A DNA stretch of 64,000 nucleotides from an uncultured Ruminococcus sp. Its GTDB lineage: Bacteria; Bacillota; Clostridia; Oscillospirales; Ruminococcaceae. Each line of letters opens with the position of its first letter. The stretch's first letter is position 1. The position numbers and the translations under genes were made by a program. Location of the stretch: assembly GCA_910584195.1 (NCBI GenBank), contig CAJTYV010000011.1:4255-68254 (forward strand), given 5' to 3'. The notes below the pieces were generated by a model. The model was not told the origin of the DNA. It was given only the letters and a program-made list of their open reading frames with translations, and did no database searches. This document shows, one piece after another, positions 16,579 to 26,095 of the stretch.

Positions 16579-18126
16579 ATGAAAAGGAAAAAGTTGATCG
16601 CAGGCATGACGGCTTTTCTGCTCATTTGCGGAGCTTTGCCTGCTGCTGAATGTGCCGGCATAAACTTTGAAAAATTGATTTCCGCTTCGGCGGCGGAAGA
16701 ATTGGAAGTTGTCGAAAATGGCGCAACGTCTGACGGTTTTGTCTATGACATTTACGGAACAATGGAATGGGACGATATAATAAACGACGTTGTTATCCGT
16801 ACACGGGAGTATGCTGTTATTACCGGATATGACGGTTCTGAAAGCTCAATCGAAATTCCTGCAAAAATTGTTGGTTTACCTGTAACTAAGATTGCCGAAT
16901 TTGCTTTTTCCAACAATAGTGTTATTTCAAGCGTTAAGATCAATGAAAATATTACAGCGATCGGCTATGGAGCTTTTATTGGCTGCGAAAATCTTTCTGA
17001 AATAAATATTCCCGAAAGTGTTGCATATATTGAATCGTCGACATTCAGCGTCTGTCCGAAACTGACCTCCTTAACTATTCCTGACAGTGTTCTTTCCATT
17101 GGATATGGCGCGTTTGAGGGAGATAGTGCGCTTACAAGTATAAAGCTTCCAAAGAATCTTAAAACTATAGACGATTCTTTGTTTAGCGGCTGCGGTAGTT
17201 TAACAAGCGTAAATATACCTGAAAATGTAACTTCGATCGGAAATGATGCGTTTAGAGGATGTACCGCTTTAACTGAAATAACTATTCCTTCAAAAGTAAC
17301 ATCTATCGGCGAAAATGCCTTTGCGGGTTGTATACATCTTACGGAGGCAAATCTGCCTAACGGAATCAAGTCAATTGGTTATTGGGCTTTTGGGGAATGT
17401 TCAAGTCTTACAGAGTTTACTTTTCCCGAAACTGTCACAAGTATAAGCGACTATACGTTATATAGCTGCACGAGCCTAACTTCTGTTACCATTCCGAACA
17501 GTATTAAGAAGATAGGCGACGGCGCTTTTTACAATTGTATAAGCCTTCCGGAAGTCGATATACCCGATTCTGTCAAGTCGATAGGAGCATGCGCTTTTTA
17601 TAGTTGTGAGTCTCTCAAGGAAATAACTATTCCGCCGTCGATAACAAGCATTCCCGAGGGCACCTTTGATAGTTGTTCAGCGCTTAAAAAAGTAAATATT
17701 CCGGATTCTGTAACTACTATAAATGCAGGCAGTTTTCAGTATTGTGAAAGTCTTAGAGAAATAACGATTCCCGCTTCGGTTAAACAAATCGGCGAAAAGG
17801 CTTTGGGGTATAATCGTTTTGTGCTGGTCGATGGCGCGGTGAGAGACGGCGAATTAACAATATACGGTCATAAAGGTACGGCTGCCGAAACTTATGCAAA
17901 CGAAAACGATTGTACATTCGTTGACCTTGACGCTCCGCAAACAATAGCCGGAGATATAAATTCGGACGGTAAAGCGAATATAGCCGATGCGGTTCTTCTG
18001 CAAAAGTATCTTCTTGCCGCAGAGAAGTTCACGCAAGCGCAGTATGAAGCTGCCGACTGTAACGGAGACGGTTCTGTCGATGCGTTTGACATGGTATCCA
18101 TGAGACGTATTATTACAAAAAAGTGA
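16579..18126 (+). CDS. Secreted leucine-rich repeat (BspA/LRR_5) protein with C-terminal dockerin
   Basis: 515 residues. A signal peptide (MKRKKLIAGMTAFLLICGAL...) is followed by some 14 LRR_5 units of about 23 residues between residues 80 and 440, with the motif LTSVTIPxSVxSIGxxAFxxC. A type I dockerin ends the protein: D-I-N-S-D-G-K-A-N-I-A-D and D-C-N-G-D-G-S-V-D-A-F-D calcium loops. LRR_5 proteins of gut bacteria often bind host or neighbour surfaces; here the dockerin should place the array on a cellulosome. ATG at 16579 follows AAAGGGG and starts a proper signal peptide. It lies between 68-bp direct repeats. Confidence 0.92.
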   Translation: MKRKKLIAGMTAFLLICGALPAAECAGINFEKLISASAAEELEVVENGATSDGFVYDIYGTMEWDDIINDVVIRTREYAVITGYDGSESSIEIPAKIVGLPVTKIAEFAFSNNSVISSVKINENITAIGYGAFIGCENLSEINIPESVAYIESSTFSVCPKLTSLTIPDSVLSIGYGAFEGDSALTSIKLPKNLKTIDDSLFSGCGSLTSVNIPENVTSIGNDAFRGCTALTEITIPSKVTSIGENAFAGCIHLTEANLPNGIKSIGYWAFGECSSLTEFTFPETVTSISDYTLYSCTSLTSVTIPNSIKKIGDGAFYNCISLPEVDIPDSVKSIGACAFYSCESLKEITIPPSITSIPEGTFDSCSALKKVNIPDSVTTINAGSFQYCESLREITIPASVKQIGEKALGYNRFVLVDGAVRDGELTIYGHKGTAAETYANENDCTFVDLDAPQTIAGDINSDGKANIADAVLLQKYLLAAEKFTQAQYEAADCNGDGSVDAFDMVSMRRIITKK

Positions 18127-18192
18127 TTCATTATGCTGCAATCTGCACTTGTAGTATTATGAAATAATGGGAGCATTCCTAAAAAGGACAAA

Positions 18193-18260
18193 TCAAAAAA
18201 GGTATTGCCGCACATACATGCAGCAGTACCTTTTGTTCGTTTGAAACTTATTCTCATTTT
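18193..18260 (+). repeat. Repeat/terminator copy 2
   Basis: Same orientation as the copy at 15868-15935, with 42 identical bases at the left end. It forms the terminator of the LRR-dockerin gene. The two copies bracket the XRE/LRR module. Confidence 0.85.
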
Positions 18261-18270
18261 GGGAAGCTTT

Positions 18271-18290
18271 AGAACCTGTATTAATAGGGA
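18271..18290 (+). repeat. AGAACCTG-family repeat word in the feoB leader
   Basis: 19 of 20 bases match the left end of the palindromic element at 44851 (AGAACCTGTATT-ATAGGGA). Only one end is seen here, so it may be a remnant. Confidence 0.5.
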
Positions 18291-18360
18291 TTATGTTGAC
18301 TGTACCATTCAAGAATATTCTTTTTATTCCGCTCATATCATAAAACGAGGGGTGATTACC

Positions 18361-20217
18361 ATGAATGAAGAGCGAAAAGAGTTTACCATAGCCCTTGCCG
18401 GGAATCCAAATGTTGGAAAATCCACAGTTTTTAACGCGCTTACGGGATTGAAGCAGCATACGGGTAACTGGGCGGGGAAAACAGTTTCCTGTGCCGAAGG
18501 AAAATTTGAATATGAAGGGATTACTTTTACATTAGCCGATATACCCGGAGCTTACTCTCTGCGCGCCGCCTCAGCGGAGGAAGAAGCTGCGAGGCAGTTT
18601 ATTATCTCGGGCAAAGCGGACGGTGCGGTCGTTGTTTGCGACGGAACGTGTCTTGAACGTAATTTGTATCTTGCCTTGCAAATAATAGAAGCTGTTCCGA
18701 AAACCGTTATCTGCGTTAACTTAATTGATGAAGCTGAAAAAAAGGGGATCACGGTAAATGCGGAAAAACTCAGCGAGCTTACAGGAGTTCCTGTAGTTCT
18801 GACTTCCGCAAGAAGCAATAAGGGACTTAATGAGCTTTGCAGTGTTCTGAAAGAGCTTATGACTGTCGAAAAAGATTCCGAAAGTATGAAAAAATATTCT
18901 GAGACAGACGATGAAAATGATGAGCAGATCGGTATTATTTCCGAAAGAGCTGCTGAAATTGCCGGAGAATCGGTTAGCTGCATAAATTCAGAGCCGCATA
19001 AGTTTGATAGGCGTCTTGATAAAATATTTCTGCGTCCGCTTACGGGAATACCGGTAATGCTGCTGCTTTTCGGAGTGGTCATGTGGATAACAGCGGTAGG
19101 CGCAAATTACCCCTCGGAACTGCTCAGCAAGGGTCTGTTTGCTCTCGGTGACATTATGTCAGAGGGACTTTTCAGCATCGGAGCGCCTGAATGGCTGGAA
19201 GGCGTATTGATACAAGGCATTTATAAGGTACTGGCATGGGTCGTTTCAGTCATGCTGCCTCCAATGGCGATTTTCTTTCCTCTCTTTACGCTCCTTGAAG
19301 ATTTCGGATATTTACCGCGTATCGCATTTAATCTTGACCGCTGCTTTAAATGTTCGGGAGCATGCGGAAAACAAGCTATTACTATGATAATGGGACTTGG
19401 CTGCAACGCTTGCGGAGTTACGGGCTGCCGTGTTATCGACTCTCCAAGGGAACGTCTTATCGCCGTCCTGACAAATGCCTTTATGCCCTGTAATGGCAGG
19501 TTTCCTACAATTATAGCTATAATTTCTATGTTTTTTGTGACTGTAAAGGGTATTTGGGGTTCGGCATTATCGGGGGCTGCTCTTTTGGGAACTATTGTTT
19601 TGGGCGTATTTCTGACGCTTTTTGCCTCTTTTGTGCTGTCAAAAACGATACTTAAGGGAACTCCGTCATCATACACTCTGGAGCTTCCTCCTTATCGTAA
19701 ACCGCAGGTCGGCAAGGTGCTGATACGTTCTTTGCTTGACAGAACTATATTTGTACTTGGCAGGGCATGTACGGCTGCTATTCCCTGCGGGTTGCTTATA
19801 TGGCTGGCAGCAAATATACATATCGGCGGAGAAACTATTTTATCGGCAGTATCAGGATTTTTCGCTCCGTTAGGGCAGCTCGTAGGGCTGGACGGAGTTA
19901 TAATAATGGCGTTTATCTTCGGTTTCCCAGCCAATGAGATAGTTGTGCCGATAATACTTATGGCTTATTTGTCACAGGGAAGCCTTGTAGAAATGAATGA
20001 TACCGCATCGCTTTATGAGCTTCTTACTGCGAACGGCTGGACGATGAGGACGGCAGTTTGCATGATTATAATGACACTTTGCCATTTCCCGTGCGCAACT
20101 ACATGTCTGACAATAAAAAAAGAAACCGGCAGTTTGAAATGGACGCTGCTCAGTATGGCGCTTCCCACCGTTGTAGGAGTACTGTTGTGTATGGCAGTAA
20201 AACTGATTTGGAGATAA
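18361..20217 (+). CDS. feoB: Ferrous iron transporter B
   Basis: 618 residues, a polytopic inner-membrane Fe(II) importer with an N-terminal G-protein domain. G1 is GNPNVGKST (14-22), then the T-containing switch HTGNWAGKTV, G3 DIPGAYSL and G4 NLIDEAEK. Two Gate domains follow, with the conserved GLGCNACGVTGCR stretch. It is at the short end of the family. I chose ATG 18361, which follows ACGAGGGGTG; earlier in-frame starts run through the repeat at 18193. No feoA or feoC is adjacent. Confidence 0.95.
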   Translation: MNEERKEFTIALAGNPNVGKSTVFNALTGLKQHTGNWAGKTVSCAEGKFEYEGITFTLADIPGAYSLRAASAEEEAARQFIISGKADGAVVVCDGTCLERNLYLALQIIEAVPKTVICVNLIDEAEKKGITVNAEKLSELTGVPVVLTSARSNKGLNELCSVLKELMTVEKDSESMKKYSETDDENDEQIGIISERAAEIAGESVSCINSEPHKFDRRLDKIFLRPLTGIPVMLLLFGVVMWITAVGANYPSELLSKGLFALGDIMSEGLFSIGAPEWLEGVLIQGIYKVLAWVVSVMLPPMAIFFPLFTLLEDFGYLPRIAFNLDRCFKCSGACGKQAITMIMGLGCNACGVTGCRVIDSPRERLIAVLTNAFMPCNGRFPTIIAIISMFFVTVKGIWGSALSGAALLGTIVLGVFLTLFASFVLSKTILKGTPSSYTLELPPYRKPQVGKVLIRSLLDRTIFVLGRACTAAIPCGLLIWLAANIHIGGETILSAVSGFFAPLGQLVGLDGVIIMAFIFGFPANEIVVPIILMAYLSQGSLVEMNDTASLYELLTANGWTMRTAVCMIIMTLCHFPCATTCLTIKKETGSLKWTLLSMALPTVVGVLLCMAVKLIWR

Positions 20218-20219
20218 GA

Positions 20220-20254
20220 CGATACCGCACAATCTTTGTGCGGCGCTGCCTTAA
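20220..20254. repeat. GGCAGCGCCGCAC hairpin repeat, short form 1
   Basis: Hairpin CCGCACAA-TCT-TTGTGCGG with flanks GATA and CGCTGCCTTAA. It is nearly identical, inverted, to 24873-24907. It lies between the convergent feoB and Na/Pi genes and lacks a T-tract. Confidence 0.75.
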
Positions 20255-20274
20255 GTAATCGGGATTCCTTTTTA

Positions 20275-22098
20275 TTATTTCTGAACTGTTTTTACTTCCG
20301 GACTGTCAAGTCTGGAAAAATACTGTTCCGAATACGCTTTGAATTCACGTCTGAACTTTTCGTCGTTTTCCTTTACGTCGCTCAGATAAGCGTGTATATT
20401 GGTCTTTTCATCGGTTTCTATAAGACAACCGGCAATATTGGAGCAATGATCGGAAATTCGTTCTAAGTTTGTAAGCACATCCTGAAAAATATATCCAAGC
20501 TCAACTGTGCATTCGTCGTTCTGAAGCCTGCGTATATGGCGGTTTTTCAGCTCGGTGCTGAGATTATCCACCACCTCCTCAAGCGGCTCAACTTTATGGG
20601 CGGCAGTAAGATCGTCCTCGGTATAAGCGTCAAAAGCCATGCGTATATTTTCCTCTATTGCATCGGTAATTACAGTAATTTCATTGATACACTCGGAAGA
20701 GAAGGCAATGCCTTTTTCTTTCATTTCCTGAACTGATTCTATAAGATTGACTGCATGATCGGAAATTCGTTCAAAATTGCCCACACAGTGCATCATTTTA
20801 GACATTGTACGGCTGTCTCTTCCTGTGATACTGTGCTTTGCCACTCTTACAAGATAGCTGTTTATTTTGTCCTCGTATTTATCAATAAAGTCTTCCAGGT
20901 CAATAACTCCCTGAACCGTCTTTTCATCATACTCTGACGTAAGAAGTCCGAGAGCCATATCTATAGCTTTCTTTGTTTGCTTTGCCATATCTAACGAAAC
21001 TCCGCGGCAGGCTTCTACGGCAACGCTGGGAGTTGACATAAAGCGATCGTCCAAAGCGGCAAAGGCATTTTTCTTTTCCTCTGCATCGCCTTTTTTATCG
21101 CGTATTACAATCTGGGAAATTTTTACAAGCTGCTTTGAAAATGGCATAAGCATTATAGTTGCGGCAACATTGAAAGCTGTGTGCATTGCGGCTATTCCCA
21201 TGTAGCCCGTTGGCTGCGCCATAAAGTCCCCCAATGGTGTGACAGCCTGAAGCAGCATGACCAAAGGCAAAAGGATCAGCGTACTTACGGTGTTTATGAG
21301 TACGTGTATTACGGCAACGCGTTTGGCATCTTTGCTTACTCCGATGGAAGAAATAAGGGCAGTCACGCATGTTCCGATGTTAAGTCCCATGATGATCGGC
21401 AGCGCCATTCCGTAGGTAAGGCTGTTTCCTACGGAGAAGGTCATAAGAATACCTATAGAAGCCGCCGAGCTTTGAATAATTCCCGTAAAAACAGCCCCTA
21501 CAATAACGCCGAGAAGAGGATTATTGAAAGCTGTGAGCACCTTTTGAAATTCAGGAGAGTTCGCTAACGGATCGATAGATTCTTTCATAAGATCCATGCC
21601 TGTCATAAGGACTGCAAATCCGACAAGGATACGTCCCACATCCTTTTTCTTTGCCTTTTTGCAGGTCATTATCATAAGTATGCCTGCAAGGGCAAGCAGC
21701 GGAGAAAAAGATTCCGGTTTTAACAGCTGCATAAGAAAGCTGCCTATACCGTCGCTGCCGCTGCTGTTGATACCGTTAAGACAGAGCAGCCATGCTGTAA
21801 ACGTTGTTCCGATATTTGCTCCGAAGCTGACGGCTACCGTGTCTATTAAAGCCATTATTCCCGAATTTACAAAACCCACGGTCATTACGGTCATAGCTGA
21901 AGATGACTGGATTGCAATTGTAATGACAGTTCCGAGGGTAAGCGCCATAAAAGGATTGGAGGTCATTTTTTTAAGCGCGACCTCCATTTTTCCGCCTGCA
22001 AGCTTTTCAAGTCCTGTAGACATTACGTTCATGCCATAGAGAAAAAACGCGAGTCCCCCCAGCATGGTAAATATGTTGAATACTGAAAAATCGTTCAT
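20275..22098 (-). CDS. Na/Pi cotransporter family protein with PhoU-like domain
   Basis: 607 residues. The N-terminal 320 residues carry two inverted Na/Pi-cotransporter repeats with the QSSSA motif (TIAIQSSSAMTVMTVGF and GIIQSSAASIGI) that forms the sodium and phosphate site. The C-terminal part (about 370-590) is helical with PhoU-type segments (MMHCVGNFERISDHAVNLIE, DVLTNLERISDHCSNIA). It probably imports phosphate or a related anion. It stands alone on its strand; GAGGTG precedes the start. The PhoB/PhoR-like pair at 45-47 kb is a possible but unproven regulator. Confidence 0.92.
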   Translation of the reverse strand: MNDFSVFNIFTMLGGLAFFLYGMNVMSTGLEKLAGGKMEVALKKMTSNPFMALTLGTVITIAIQSSSAMTVMTVGFVNSGIMALIDTVAVSFGANIGTTFTAWLLCLNGINSSGSDGIGSFLMQLLKPESFSPLLALAGILMIMTCKKAKKKDVGRILVGFAVLMTGMDLMKESIDPLANSPEFQKVLTAFNNPLLGVIVGAVFTGIIQSSAASIGILMTFSVGNSLTYGMALPIIMGLNIGTCVTALISSIGVSKDAKRVAVIHVLINTVSTLILLPLVMLLQAVTPLGDFMAQPTGYMGIAAMHTAFNVAATIMLMPFSKQLVKISQIVIRDKKGDAEEKKNAFAALDDRFMSTPSVAVEACRGVSLDMAKQTKKAIDMALGLLTSEYDEKTVQGVIDLEDFIDKYEDKINSYLVRVAKHSITGRDSRTMSKMMHCVGNFERISDHAVNLIESVQEMKEKGIAFSSECINEITVITDAIEENIRMAFDAYTEDDLTAAHKVEPLEEVVDNLSTELKNRHIRRLQNDECTVELGYIFQDVLTNLERISDHCSNIAGCLIETDEKTNIHAYLSDVKENDEKFRREFKAYSEQYFSRLDSPEVKTVQK

Positions 22099-22333
22099 AA
22101 CCGCACCTCTGTTTTTTTACATTGCGAAACAAGTTTTTCTTGTCCGACAAAAATAATTATACTTTATGCAGACGTTCAGGTCAATATTATTTTGAAATAT
22201 TTTACACAGATTTTACATAAGGCGTTTTGTGAACCCAAAATTAAAAATATTAAAAATATCAAAAATATATGGTAATTTACGTTCGTTTATGTTATAATAT
22301 ATTGTATCTTTTGAAATAGGAGTGCAGCGTTTA

Positions 22334-23581
22334 ATGAATTATAAAAGAACCGAACTCGGTGAAAATATAGGTTTCACCTCGTTTGCCGACAAAAAATTCA
22401 ATACTTGTTTCGTCTGTATCTATATGATTACGGAAATGAATAAGGAAACCGTTTCCGATTATGCCGTAGCAAACAGCATAACGTCAACGGTCAATTCGCG
22501 TTTGAGAACTATCGCGGCTATGAACGAACAGCTTTCCGAGCTGTACGGCGCGCATCTTGATTCCTATGCCAACAGGAGGGGCGATTTGCAGTTCCTTACT
22601 CTTTCCGCTTCATGGCTTTCAAACCGTTATGCCATAGAGAACGAGGATATTACCGGAAAAATGCTTGAAATAATTACGGATTGCCTTTTTGAACCGCTGT
22701 TTGATGAGGATATTTTCAAACTCGGAAAAAAGAATATTCTCGATTGTATTGACGCCGAATTCAACGATAAAAGAGAATATACCATAAGCAAGGCTCGCAG
22801 TATAGCGTTTAAAGGCGAGCCGGCGGAAAATTCGAGCTGCGGAACAAGGGAAACCGCCGAAGCGGTTACTCTCGAATCGGTACGGGAAGCATATAAAAGG
22901 CTTATGGAAACGGCTCGGATAGAGATAATGTATGTTTCACCCGATGAAGAACCGAGGGTTTCGGAGCTTTTCCGTAAAAGATTTGCCGGTATCGAAAGAC
23001 ATTCCAAGACGTATAATTTTTATGCGCCCAGTCCGCTGAAAGCTTCTTCCGAACTTCTTACCGAGGAATTTGACGTAAGACAAGCGAAGATAGCCCTCAA
23101 CTTCAAATATGACGGCAGCGATACGGACGCTATGCATCTTATGTGCATTATTTTCGGCGGTACGCCAGTTTCCAAGCTGTTTGCGAATGTGCGTGAAAAG
23201 CTGAGCCTTTGCTACTACTGCGCCTGCCGTATGAACGAATTCAAAAATACTATTATAGTTGACTGCGGTGTGGAAAGAAGCAATATCGAAAAGGCTGAAG
23301 CTGAGATCATGCGTCAGCTTGAGGAGATAAAAAAAGGGAACATTACCGATGAGGAGCTGCAAAGCGCTTTGCTTGCACTTGAAAATTCCTACAGTTCATT
23401 CGGCGATACTCCGGGTTCATACGTTTCATGGTACTTTGACTGTATCTGTAAAAACAGTTATATTACGCCTTTTGAGCATATGGAAAGGCTTTTTGACGTT
23501 ACTAAGGAACGTATAGTCGCAGCGGCTAAAACGGTCAAGCTCGACAGCATATACCATATGCTTAACAAGGAGGCAGAATAA
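22334..23581 (+). CDS. M16-family protein YfmF (inactive-type partner)
   Basis: 415 residues of M16 (insulinase/pitrilysin-like) fold. The zinc motif HxxEH is absent: the matching stretch reads SITSTVNSRLRTIAAMNEQLSELYG. This is typical of YfmF (YmfF), the non-catalytic member of a pair linked in Bacillus to 5-aminopentanol modification of EF-P. ATG 22334 is preceded by AGGAG. Its stop overlaps the start of the active partner by one base (TAATG). An extended -10 (TGTTATAAT, 22291-22298) lies upstream. Confidence 0.85.
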   Translation: MNYKRTELGENIGFTSFADKKFNTCFVCIYMITEMNKETVSDYAVANSITSTVNSRLRTIAAMNEQLSELYGAHLDSYANRRGDLQFLTLSASWLSNRYAIENEDITGKMLEIITDCLFEPLFDEDIFKLGKKNILDCIDAEFNDKREYTISKARSIAFKGEPAENSSCGTRETAEAVTLESVREAYKRLMETARIEIMYVSPDEEPRVSELFRKRFAGIERHSKTYNFYAPSPLKASSELLTEEFDVRQAKIALNFKYDGSDTDAMHLMCIIFGGTPVSKLFANVREKLSLCYYCACRMNEFKNTIIVDCGVERSNIEKAEAEIMRQLEEIKKGNITDEELQSALLALENSYSSFGDTPGSYVSWYFDCICKNSYITPFEHMERLFDVTKERIVAAAKTVKLDSIYHMLNKEAE

Positions 23582-24855
23582 TGAGTACGAGAGAGATCAT
23601 CACATGCAGACGAACGGGAGATACCTGCGTTTATGTAAAGCACAAAAGCGGGCTTGATATTTTAATACGGGAAATGCCCGGATTCAGCTCGGTTTACGCT
23701 CTGTTCGGAACAAAATACGGCTCTATAAATACTACATTTAAGCTTGCCGCAGACAAGGATTACACCGAAGTTCCCAATGGTATCGCACATTTTCTGGAAC
23801 ATAAGCTGTTTGAGAACGAGGACTGCGGAGTTTTTGAGCTTTTTGCGAAAACGGGCGCACAGTGCAACGCGTATACCTCTTTTGATAAGACTTGTTATCT
23901 TTTTTCATGTACGAAAAACTACACGGAAAATCTGCGTATTCTTCTTGATTTTGTTCAGAAGCCTTACTTTACCGAAGAAAATGTTGATAAGGAGCAGGGC
24001 ATTATCGGTCAGGAGATACGCATGACTAACGATAATCCTGAGTGGCGAGTGCTTTTTAACATGCTGAGATGTATGTATCATTATCACCCTGTGCAGATAG
24101 ATATTGCCGGAACAGAGGAAAGCATCGCGCAGATAGATGCCGACCTGCTTTATAAGTGCTATGATACTTTTTATAATCTTAACAATATGACGCTTTCAAT
24201 TGCCGGAAACATCAGTGCGGACGATGTGCTGAAAATATGTGACGAAATGCTGCGTCCATGTGCGGATAAGGGGCTTGAAACAGTTTTCCCGAATGAACCT
24301 GCGAATATTGTTCAGTCTGAAATACGTGAAAAACAATCCGTCGGAGCATCTATTTTCCAGATGGGTTACAAGTGTGCTCCGTGTACGGAAAACTTTTTCA
24401 AAAAGGAAATGACAGCTTCTCTTGCGTTATCATATATAGGAGATGCGGCATCGGATATGTATCTTAGGCTGTTGTCGGAGGGTATCATAAATAATACTTT
24501 CAGCGGTGAGGTTTTTGCAGGCGACGGCTTTTTCTCGGCAATTTTCAGCGGCGAATCCGAATCGCCCGAAAAGGTCAGAGACGCTGTGACTGCTGAAATA
24601 AGGCGTATTGCGGCAGACGGTATTGACGAACGTGTGTTCAGCAGGATAAAGAAATCCCTCTACGGAAGTTATGTGCGTCAGCTTAACAACGTTACAGCCT
24701 TTGCGAGCGTAATGATAAACGCTCATATGGCTGGCTGCAAGCCGTTTGATCCTGTTGACATCGTTTCTGAGCTGACTTCCGCAGACGCTCTGGAATTTAT
24801 CAGAAACGAGCTTACGGAAGATAAGTTAGTTTTGTCTGTAATTGAAAAAATGTAA
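23581..24855 (+). CDS. M16-family metallopeptidase YfmH
   Basis: 424 residues. The inverted zinc motif HFLEH lies at residues 70-74, with the third ligand in the NVDKEQGIIGQEI stretch downstream, so this member should be catalytic. It pairs with the inactive protein encoded immediately upstream, as in the YfmF/YfmH pair of Firmicutes associated with EF-P modification. I see no EF-P gene here. A hairpin repeat (24873-24907) separates it from lgt. Confidence 0.88.
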   Translation: MSTREIITCRRTGDTCVYVKHKSGLDILIREMPGFSSVYALFGTKYGSINTTFKLAADKDYTEVPNGIAHFLEHKLFENEDCGVFELFAKTGAQCNAYTSFDKTCYLFSCTKNYTENLRILLDFVQKPYFTEENVDKEQGIIGQEIRMTNDNPEWRVLFNMLRCMYHYHPVQIDIAGTEESIAQIDADLLYKCYDTFYNLNNMTLSIAGNISADDVLKICDEMLRPCADKGLETVFPNEPANIVQSEIREKQSVGASIFQMGYKCAPCTENFFKKEMTASLALSYIGDAASDMYLRLLSEGIINNTFSGEVFAGDGFFSAIFSGESESPEKVRDAVTAEIRRIAADGIDERVFSRIKKSLYGSYVRQLNNVTAFASVMINAHMAGCKPFDPVDIVSELTSADALEFIRNELTEDKLVLSVIEKM

Positions 24856-24872
24856 TATATCAGGCGGTTTCG

Positions 24873-24907
24873 TTAAGGCAGCGCCGCACAATATTTGTGC
24901 GGTATCG
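24873..24907. repeat. GGCAGCGCCGCAC hairpin repeat, short form 2
   Basis: TTAAGGCAGCGCCGCACAA, three-base loop, TTGTGCGGTATCG. It is the inverted counterpart of 20220-20254 with only a few differences. It sits in the leader of lgt. Confidence 0.75.
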
Positions 24908-24937
24908 CCTGGTAATACAGAAAGGACGGTAGAAAAA

Positions 24938-26095
24938 TTGAATCAAACGGAAATGATAAGCGATTATACCGAAATACGGTTTCCGAAGCTGGGGTGGGAA
25001 TTTCACATTGACCCGACTGCCTTTACTATCGGCGGCGTCAGGATACAATGGTACGGTATTATTATCGCATTGGGACTTGCCTTGGCGGTGCTGTACTGTT
25101 TTCCAAGAATGAAAAGGTTCGGTATTGATTCCGACCGTGCGGTCGATGCTGTGCTTGGCGGCGTTATCGGAGGAATTGTCGGAGCAAGGCTTTACTTCGT
25201 GCTTTCAAGCTGGGAGGACTATAAAAAGGATAGTTTTAAAGAAACGTTTCTTGCCGTTATCAATACCCGGAACGGCGGTCTTGCCATATACGGCGGAATT
25301 ATCGGCGCTCTGACAGTCGGCTTGATCATCTGCAAAATACGAAAGCTTAAGCTATTGCCAATGCTTGATATTGCGGGAATCGGTCTGCTTATTGGGCAGG
25401 GTGTCGGACGCTGGGGAAACTTCGTAAATCAGGAGGCGTTCGGTACAAATACCGATTTCGTTCTCGGTATGACCGGCGGCAGAATACAGCATGTCATAAA
25501 TGACAGCATGCAGATAGGCGGCAGCATGTATGAAAACGGACTTGAAATGCTGTGGGAAAAACCTGTTCACCCATGTTTCTTTTATGAGTCTGTATGGTGT
25601 TTGCTTGGATTTGTATTGCTTGCGTTCTGGTCTAAGAGAAGAAAGTACGATGGACAGCTTATACTTATGTACATGGCTTGGTACGGAGCGGAAAGATTCG
25701 TAGTTGAGGGACTTCGCACAGACAGCCTTATGGTTGGCAGCATTCGCATATCTCAGCTTGTTTCGGCGGTTATTTTCATTGCTTCCGTGATACTTCAGAT
25801 AGTTATAGGGTTTAAGGTAAAGAGAGATCCCGAAAGCTTCGTGCTGTACGCTTCAACGGAGGAATCCCGGCTTATTATCGAAGAATCAAGAAGAAAAAGT
25901 ATGGGCATGAAAGGCGTTGATGCCTATCGTTCCGATGAAGATGATGAAATAGGAATACTCGATGATGAGGACAACGATGGCGAAACGGAAGATCCCGATA
26001 ACATTGAAGATGACGATGAGATCGAACTTTCCGGCGATGAAAATGAAACAAAGGAAGATTTAAAGGAGGAAGATCAAAATGGCGCAGATAATTGA
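24938..26095 (+). CDS. lgt: Prolipoprotein diacylglyceryl transferase with long acidic tail
   Basis: About 385 residues. Lgt transfers diacylglycerol to the lipobox cysteine of prolipoproteins in the membrane. Signatures are IQWYGIIIALG, GGLAIYGGIIGA and GRWGNFVNQEAFG, with HPCFFYES and RFVVEGLRTDSL later. The last ~80 residues form a very acidic tail (repeated D/E with EDDDEIELSGDEN) not found in typical Lgt of about 280-300 residues. TTG 24938 is chosen after AAAGGACGGT; ATG 24953 is possible. The end overlaps folD by 17 bases. Lipoproteins at 5.8, 37 and 47 kb are likely clients. Confidence 0.92.
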   Translation: MNQTEMISDYTEIRFPKLGWEFHIDPTAFTIGGVRIQWYGIIIALGLALAVLYCFPRMKRFGIDSDRAVDAVLGGVIGGIVGARLYFVLSSWEDYKKDSFKETFLAVINTRNGGLAIYGGIIGALTVGLIICKIRKLKLLPMLDIAGIGLLIGQGVGRWGNFVNQEAFGTNTDFVLGMTGGRIQHVINDSMQIGGSMYENGLEMLWEKPVHPCFFYESVWCLLGFVLLAFWSKRRKYDGQLILMYMAWYGAERFVVEGLRTDSLMVGSIRISQLVSAVIFIASVILQIVIGFKVKRDPESFVLYASTEESRLIIEESRRKSMGMKGVDAYRSDEDDEIGILDDEDNDGETEDPDNIEDDDEIELSGDENETKEDLKEEDQNGADN

